From Lomentospora prolificans (taxonomy: Eukaryota; Ascomycota; Sordariomycetes; Microascales; Microascaceae), in the NCBI GenBank assembly GCA_029532625.1, contig JARFXM010000004.1, forward strand, positions 5,048,010-5,112,009: 64,000 nucleotides of DNA. Direction: 5' to 3'. Shown piece after piece: positions 58,346 through 64,000 of the stretch. Position 1 is the stretch's first letter; each line of letters begins with the position of its first letter. A program made the position numbers and the translations under genes. The notes beneath the pieces were generated by a model. It saw only the letters and a list, made by a program, of their open reading frames with translations, was not told the origin of the DNA and did no database searches.

Positions 58346-58602
58346 CTACACGTCCACCCATTCATCTTCATAAGTAGAGGAAGAGGGGGGCGCCATGTGT
58401 GCCGCTGCTCTTACTGCCTCAGCCTCTGTCTCTGCTCTCTCAGTGGCAAAATATGCATCAAACACCGCGTTCTGTCTAGCTTGCGCCTCGGCCTCCCTGA
58501 CTCCTTCCTCGAGGCGCTAATGCTCCATCAACTCTTGGAGGATTCAGCCATTGTAACACGAGTGGCATTCGTCGATAGAGCGCGACTCTTGCCTGGTTTT
58601 TA
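58346..58602 (-). pseudogene. C-terminal fragment of an unknown protein, cut by LTR-like DNA
   Basis: Reading down the minus strand, one frame gives ILQELMEH, an in-frame TAG, then RLEEGVREAEAQARQNAVFD, AYFATERAETEAEAVRAAAH and a Ser/acidic end (YEDEWVDV) with stop at 58346-58348. The charged helical content, regular codon structure and CAG/CGA-type stops (TAG, TGA) suggest a real C-terminus that acquired C-to-T stops. It is lost where an LTR-like repeat starts at 58603. I cannot name the family; a transposon-encoded protein is possible. The plus-strand frame over the same bases (58325-58651) is a shadow. Confidence 0.45.
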
Positions 58603-58990
58603 TGACGTTCCAACACTTCCAATAGGGTTAGTCACTTTAAGGTTAGAATAGTCAGGCCTATTAGTAGATAAGTAAGGCAGTTAGATAGTAATAATAAAGG
58701 TCTATAATATATATTCAAGTATAGTTTATAGAGTAACTTAAATTAACTACTATAGAACTAAAGAATAACTAGAATATATAATAGTAATAACTATAACTTA
58801 TATAGACTTTATCTTCCCTAGGACTATAGGCCCTAAAGGTATAGTCCTTCTATAGACTATACTTACCTCTAATATAGTCCCTTATAGACTATATATACCC
58901 CTAGTATAGTCCTCTTATAGACTACTTATATTCTAAGTATAGTCCTCTATTAATTAGCCTAGATTATATTACCTAATCCTAATCTTTCTA
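58603..58990 (-). repeat. LTR-like repeat, copy 1
   Basis: Starts TGACGTTCCAACACTTCC and is about 80-90% alike over roughly 190 bp with a second copy beginning at 58995 (offset 392 bp). Both begin with TG as LTRs do. The second half of copy 1 holds a 33-bp tandem repeat and does not match copy 2. Together they could be a solo LTR next to the element's 3' LTR, or a tandem duplication. Strand is taken from the neighbouring element. Confidence 0.55.
58840..58970. repeat. 33-bp tandem repeat, about 4 units
   Basis: TATAGTCC recurs at 58840, 58873, 58905 and 58938, a 32-33 bp period. The first three units also hold TATAGACTA, so each unit has an inverted TAGTC/GACTA pair able to form a small hairpin. 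Confidence 0.75.
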
Positions 58991-58994
58991 GGTG

Positions 58995-59190
58995 TGATGT
59001 TCCAACACTTCTTAATAGGGTTAGTTACCTTAAGGTTAGAATAGTTAGGCCTATTAGTGGATAAGTGAGGTAATTAGATAGTAATAATAAGGGTTCATAA
59101 TATGTATTCAAGTGTGGTTTATAGAGTGACTTGAATTAACTACTAGAGAGCTTTGAAAGATAAACTAGATATATAGTAGAACTTATAGTT
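58995..59190 (-). repeat. LTR-like repeat, copy 2
   Basis: Begins TGATGTTCCAACACTTCT and follows copy 1 closely to about 59180 (shared words include GGCCTATTAGTNGATAAGT and GAATTAACTACTA). It lies just outside the 3' side of the Ty3/gypsy relic and is the best candidate for its 3' LTR. The inner LTR limit cannot be fixed without an intact copy. Confidence 0.55.
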
Positions 59191-59510
59191 TATATAGGCA
59201 TTTCCCTTGCAGGCTCTCCTGGATCACTCTGGCTTACTATGACCCTATATAATCTAGGTTACTTATAGATTACTATAAGTATAGGTGATCTATTGTTTCC
59301 TATGATCCTAGTACACTTCCATAGTTTATCCTTTTCTGCTAGTCTTGACTACCTAGCCTCCTCTCTTAGCTAAGTATAGCTATGATATAATACCTCCCCT
59401 CTTTTAGTCTTTATCCCTAAAGACCTATAAGTAGACCTTCTACCTATTAGTTCCTTGTTTTTATAAGTTCCTCCTTATCCTATTAAAATATTTCTATTAT
59501 AATTGCTGCT

Positions 59511-60128
59511 ATGCCTAACTATACCTATAGATCCTATTCTAAAGCTTCCTATAACTATTTAATCTTAGCTGACATAATTAAGTTATTAGGTACTAAGACC
59601 AAGATACCATACACATACTATTTTAAAAATAATAAGGTGTATATGATAAGTGAAGGGTCCTCTTAGTGTATAGAGTATGTATAGTGGGGTAGGTTATGTG
59701 ATGGGGTTTTTATGGCTTCTGCTTATGAGTCTCCTATCCTTCTTGGATCCTTATTTTAGTTACTGACTGCCCCCCTAGTTACCTATCTTCTATAAGAGTA
59801 GAGAAAACTAGAAAAGGAGGAGGTAGAGGTAGAGGAGGTATTATTTATCCTCTAGATATAATTATCTATAGTGGTGAACTGCCTAGCATATATCTACTAG
59901 CTAAAGAAGAGTATTAAGGTAAAGAGTTTAGAAATATTTAAGAGAGGGATCTAGGGTCTAGACAAGGAGGATAGTACCCACCTCTCTATCTAGGAGTCTT
60001 ATATAGTAGAGGACCTCTATTCTTTTAGGGTTTCTAATCCTATTAATTAGTCCTCCTTAGGTTTAGGGGATAGTTTTGTAGATTTAGGTCCTTTAGTTAA
60101 CCTAGGTTCTTCTAGTAGAATATAGTAA
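59511..60128 (+). pseudogene. antisense ORF of the retroelement, Cys/CDG motif protein (RIP-damaged)
   Basis: From the ATG at 59511 one frame continues for about 205 codons to TAA at 60126-60128, broken only by TAG/TAA codons explained by C-to-T or G-to-A change of CAG, CAA or TGG. Readable parts: DIIKLLGTKTKIPYTYYFKN, a GRLCDGVF box preceded by a Cys and a TAT/TGT pair (suggesting C-x2-C...GRxCDG), an acidic coiled-coil EKEEVEVEEV, KSLEIFKRGI, GLDKEDSTHLSI, ESYIVEDLYSFRVSNPIN and GLGDSFVDLGPLVNLGSSSR. It runs opposite to the pol genes and ends about 15-20 bp from the chromodomain end. I recall similar small Cys-motif proteins annotated as hypothetical in fungal genomes, but cannot check. Function unknown. 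Confidence 0.55.
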
Positions 60129-63100
60129 GAAGTTACTAGCTCCCTATTAAATATTTAATAGGCTCCTAAGTATTTTCAGTATATTTAAAATTTTTCTATT
60201 TAATTAAGTATTTGACCTTCTTATTATTATTTATTAAGTTAAGAATTTTCTTAGTATCCTAAATATCTTCTTTAGGTTTAACTATTATAGATTCTTCTAT
60301 AGGTATATTATTATATGCTAGTTTAAGTAGTATTATATGGAAAATTAGGTATCTCTTTATTCCTTTTAGTAGTTCTAGTTTATAGTTAACTTCTAAAACT
60401 TTTTATTTAATTAAGAATAGTCTTAGTTTCTTATGATCCAGCTTGTTACTTAGTTATGTGGTTTTAATCTAGGGTTCCCTGGTTCCTGGTTTCTTTTGTA
60501 GTAACTAAACCTTACTTCCCTCCTTAAAGGTTAGTCCTTTAATCCTTTTCCTATCTATATAGTACTTTATCCTTTGTTTTATAAACTCTAGTTCTTCTAT
60601 TAGTTACTTATAGAGTTCCTTTATTTTATCTAATTAGATGATTACTTACTTAGCCTGTGTTTTTGTTCCTATAGGCTTAAATCCTGTCTTAGGTTATATT
60701 CCATAGTTCATATAGAATAGTAATATTTCTATACTTTCTGATATATTAGTATTGTAAGTATACTAGGCTAGGGGTAGTAGTACTACCTAGTTATTTTATT
60801 CCTAGTTAATATAGTATCATAGGTAGGTTTCTAGTATTTGATTTACCTATTCTACCTATCCTTAGGTTTCAGGATAGTAGGCTATAGATAACTTATAGTT
60901 AATTCCTAACCTATCTAAAAGGCTCTGCTAGAAGTGGGAAGTGAAGATACTTCCTCTATTAGTGTTGATTTCTTCTGGTAAGTTGTGGTTTATAGCTACT
61001 ATTTATAGGAATAGTTCTATGAATTAGGGTGCTTTTATGGCTTTATTATAGGGTATAAAGTAAGCATATTTCATAAGTTAATCTACAACTACCATGATAC
61101 TATCATATTTAACTCCTATAGTTAGATCTTCTGACTTTAGTAATTTAATAATAAAGTTAATAATAATCTTTTACTATAGTACTTCTAGTACTGGCATTAG
61201 CTATAGTAGCCCTTGCAGCTTGTGTTATGAGTTTTTGTTCTTTATATATGAAGTATATTTAGCAAGTACTTCCTTAACTACTATTTTTAACTATAAGATA
61301 AGGTATCCTCTTAGTATTCTTTTGATTATTTTTGTAATCCCTAGGTGCCTACTAAGTGGTGACTTGTATATTACTTATATTAATTCCCTAGATAGTTCTA
61401 GGGGTACTAGTATATTCTTCTTATATTATCCTTACTTTAGATCCCTATAGTAATTTTCGATTTCTTCTATTACCTTAGTAGTAGTATTAACTTAGTAGCT
61501 TATTACTAGTTACTATAGGCTTCCTTATTTATTATAATAGAATATTATACTTACTTCCTTAAGTATCTTCTAGAAGTAGTCTAGTTATCAGCTAAATATA
61601 TTAGCTTGTCTATTTTCTTTTCCTTTAATATATATAATTTTGAAGTTATACTTAGAGAGGAATTCAGCCTATTAGACTTATTACTTATTTAACTCTTTAG
61701 TAGTTGTAAAGCTGGTGAGGTTCTTATAATTAGAATAGATAATAATAGGGTATTTTGCCCCTATAAGGTAATATTTCTATTCCTTAAAGGCTTTAATAAT
61801 TACTATAAGTTCTTTATCTGGGATCCTATATTATAGTATAGGTCTACTTAACTTTTTTGATATAAAAGTGATTAGGTATATCCTTCCTTATTCATCTCTT
61901 TATCTAAGTTGTACTCCTAGGGCATAGTCTAATATATCTATCTTAACTTTAAAAGGTTTACTAGAGTCTGCTTTATATAATACTAGTCTCTTATAAATAC
62001 TCTATTTTACTTCTTAGAACACTTATTGCTATTCTAGCCCCTATACAAAGGTATTCTTATTCTTTATAAGCTCTATAAGAGGTCTAACTCTCTTACTATA
62101 GTCCTTTAAGAACCTTCTATAAAAGTTAATAAATCCTAGGAATCCCTATACTTTAGTAACTATCTAAGGTACTAGCTAGTCAAGCATAGCCTTGACTTTT
62201 AATTCCTATATTCTGATTTCTCCTAGTTAGATAGTGTATCTAAGGAAGTCTACTTCTTATATATAGAAGTAACTCTTTTTTAGTTCTACTAACAAGTTAG
62301 TATTATAGAGTTTTTATAGTACCTTTTCAATATATTCCTTATATTCTTCTAAAGTCTCTAAGAAGATAAGGATATCATCTAAATAGGCTACCACAAACTG
62401 GTCTAGGTGCTCTTATAGCATATGGTTGATCATGGTTTAGAAGGTTGCTAGTATATTCGTAAGTCCGAATAGTATGACACAGTATTTAAAGTATCTATAT
62501 CAAGTATAGAAGGCTATCTTCTACTCATCTCCTTCCTTAATCCTGATAAGGTTATATACCCCTTTGAGATCTAGGGTAGTAAACTATTTTACTTTTTATA
62601 GTCTATCCCTTAACTCTAAGATTAATAGTAGTAGGTATTAGTTCTTGATAGTGATCTTATTGAGTTGGTAGTAATCTATATATATATATAGTCTTCTATC
62701 CTTCTTTAGTACAAAGAGGATAGGGTATCCTGCTAGTAATATTAAGGGTCTAATAAACCCTTTCCTAATATTTTCTTATATATATTCCTAAAGTTCTTTT
62801 AACTAGTTTTTATTTAAGTTATATATTAGTATGAACTTAGGTTATATTCCTAGTTTGAGGTGAATCTCATGATCCTATTTGCTATATTCTGGAAGTCTAG
62901 TTTCTAATTCTTCTATAAATATTTTGCTATACTTGTGGTATCATGGTGGTAAGTTCTATATTATTTCTTCTTTTGTTAGTATAGTAGTTATGCTCATTAT
63001 ATAACATGTTGTCCAGTTCTATTTGTATTTCTTTCCTTTTAGTAGGTGATTCGAATCTTTGGTGGCGAGTGCTTTGATGTGTACTATTATCCTAAAGGCT

Positions 63101-63818
63101 CTTAGTTCGTTTGGTATATACTGCTCTAGTCAATGCTGCTCAGGGACTGAACTATTAATAGATTCTCCTTAGATCCCAGTCCAAGCAAGCTAATCAGTAA
63201 TCCAGTCTATTCTTAGGTTTTAGGTTCTTAACTATAGTATTCTAATCACAATAGGATAGTTTAATTCTATAATATTAAAGGATATTTTATCAGGTTGGTT
63301 TTAGATTATGACATTAAGGTACACAGTCTCTATGTTTACTATACCTTTTCTATACATAATAAGTTCCCCTTCACAGTTGCTTAATAGGTATGGTCATTCC
63401 TTATGATTCTATAGGAGTTATAGTTCATTCACTATATCTAGCAAAATGAAATTTCCTTATACTCCACTATCTATTAAGGCTTTATATGTTCATCCTTGAA
63501 TCATAATTGGTACTTTTAAATATTTGGTTTTATTAGAGCTTATGATATTCAGACTTCAGTTTTCCAGTATGATAGCTTATTTATAGCTTTCTTATGCCTT
63601 TTTAGAAGCATTCTCCAGGCTTCGTCGTCCTTTATGCTGTTGTTCGCGTATCTTCATGGCTTGCCTATTGCATTTAGAGTTTCATTATACTACTTATAGT
63701 CTTACTTCCCTTATTACCTGGACTTCTCACTTTACTATATCCATTTCTTTTTCCATAGCTTCAGTATATACCTACACAGCCACCACATCTATATCATCAA
63801 GCTCGGTTTCAAGTCCCT

Positions 63819-64000
63819 TAGGGTTAGGGTTAGGGTTAGGGTTAGGGTTAGGGTTAGGGTTAGGGTTAGGGTTAGGGTTAGGGTTAGGGTTAGGGTTAGG
63901 GTTAGGGTTAGGGTTAGGGTTAGGGTTAGGGTTAGGGTTAGGGTTAGGGTTAGGGTTAGGGTTAGGGTTAGGGTTAGGGTTAGGGTTAGGGTTAGGGTTA
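63819..64000 (+). repeat. telomere, (TTAGGG)n
   Basis: About 30 perfect TTAGGG units, 182 bp, reach the window's end with no variants. The G-rich strand runs 5'-to-3' towards the right, so this is the right chromosome end. No helicase-type subtelomeric gene separates it from the retrotransposon. Confidence 0.98.

Larger units (their letters stand above)
58995..63818 (-). mobile_element. Ty3/gypsy chromodomain (chromovirus-type) retrotransposon relic, RIP-damaged and 5' truncated
   Basis: On the minus strand the usual pol order can be read through stops. Aspartic protease: ALIDSG (about 63440-63490). Reverse transcriptase: GYPILFVLKKDRRLYIYIDY-like start, TLDLKGVYNLIRIKEGDE, and the active-site YLDDIL (about 62760-62340). 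RNase H: DYALGVQL (about 61900-61950). Integrase: YDSIMVVVD...KYAYFI (about 61060-61120) and GSIFTSHF, LGINYKLS (about 60830-60990). Chromodomain: VKYLIKxKNFKYTENTxEPI (about 60145-60270). Stops are mostly TAG/TAA at sites where Gln or Trp is expected, the RIP signature. One integrase catalytic Asp has become Asn (NRGS where DRGS is expected). The protease frame stays readable up to the telomere, so gag and the 5' LTR are missing. Nonfunctional. Confidence 0.88.

Noticed and set aside
58325..58651. Plus-strand Cys/Leu-rich frame of 108 codons
   Set aside because: The minus strand gives a more protein-like reading with a natural stop; the plus frame runs into the LTR-like repeat.
61094..61450. 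Plus-strand frame of 118 codons in AT-rich DNA
   Set aside because: Shadow of the integrase region of the minus-strand retroelement.

Overview
This is the right end of a chromosome from a filamentous ascomycete, most likely of the Aspergillus/Penicillium type (Eurotiomycetes). The evidence is the run of TTAGGG telomere repeats closing the window (63819-64000), many short 50-90 bp GT-AG introns with fungal branch sites, fungal-specific families (Zn2Cys6 regulators, a CFEM/Pth11-like receptor, a bZIP factor with a DUF3425 C-terminus, a GPR1/FUN34/YaaH transporter), and repeats damaged by C-to-T change in the way expected of repeat-induced point mutation (RIP). The genus is an inference. Exon joins were worked out by hand and tested for frame.

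Layout. 0-10 kb: a bZIP-type regulator cut by the left edge, a six-exon short-chain dehydrogenase, a secreted cyclase-family hydrolase, a DHCR24-like FAD oxidoreductase and an Mss116-like DEAD-box helicase. 10-24 kb: a Thr-rich secreted protein, a CFEM-GPCR, an acetate-type transporter, an acetoacetate-decarboxylase-like enzyme, a broken MFS transporter and long gene-poor stretches. 24-42 kb: two GNAT acetyltransferases, ribokinase, a 14-exon amidophosphoribosyltransferase (ADE4), an LRAT-like papain-fold protein with a probable GC-AG intron, a GH3 beta-glucosidase, a 51-bp minisatellite and a frameshifted GRF zinc-finger gene.

43-56.6 kb is a compact seven-gene block: flavin monooxygenase, glyoxalase-fold (extradiol-like) dioxygenase, type-B carboxylesterase, quinone oxidoreductase, DUF1338 dioxygenase, Zn2Cys6 regulator and dienelactone hydrolase. 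The content reads as ester cleavage, ring hydroxylation, ring opening, lactone hydrolysis and 2-oxoacid processing: a candidate catabolic or detoxification cluster for an aromatic ester or lactone. GCGGRRA-like motifs recur upstream of most of its genes, including a dense group of four at 44635-44677. This is the best candidate in the window for an undescribed system.

58.3-64 kb is repeat DNA: a decayed C-terminal gene fragment, two LTR-like copies, a 33-bp tandem repeat, and a RIP-damaged chromodomain-bearing Ty3/gypsy element on the minus strand (protease, reverse transcriptase, RNase H, integrase, chromodomain). It also carries an oppositely oriented ORF with a Cys/CDG motif. The telomere repeats start directly in the 5' part of the element, as if a broken end inside the retrotransposon was healed by telomere addition.
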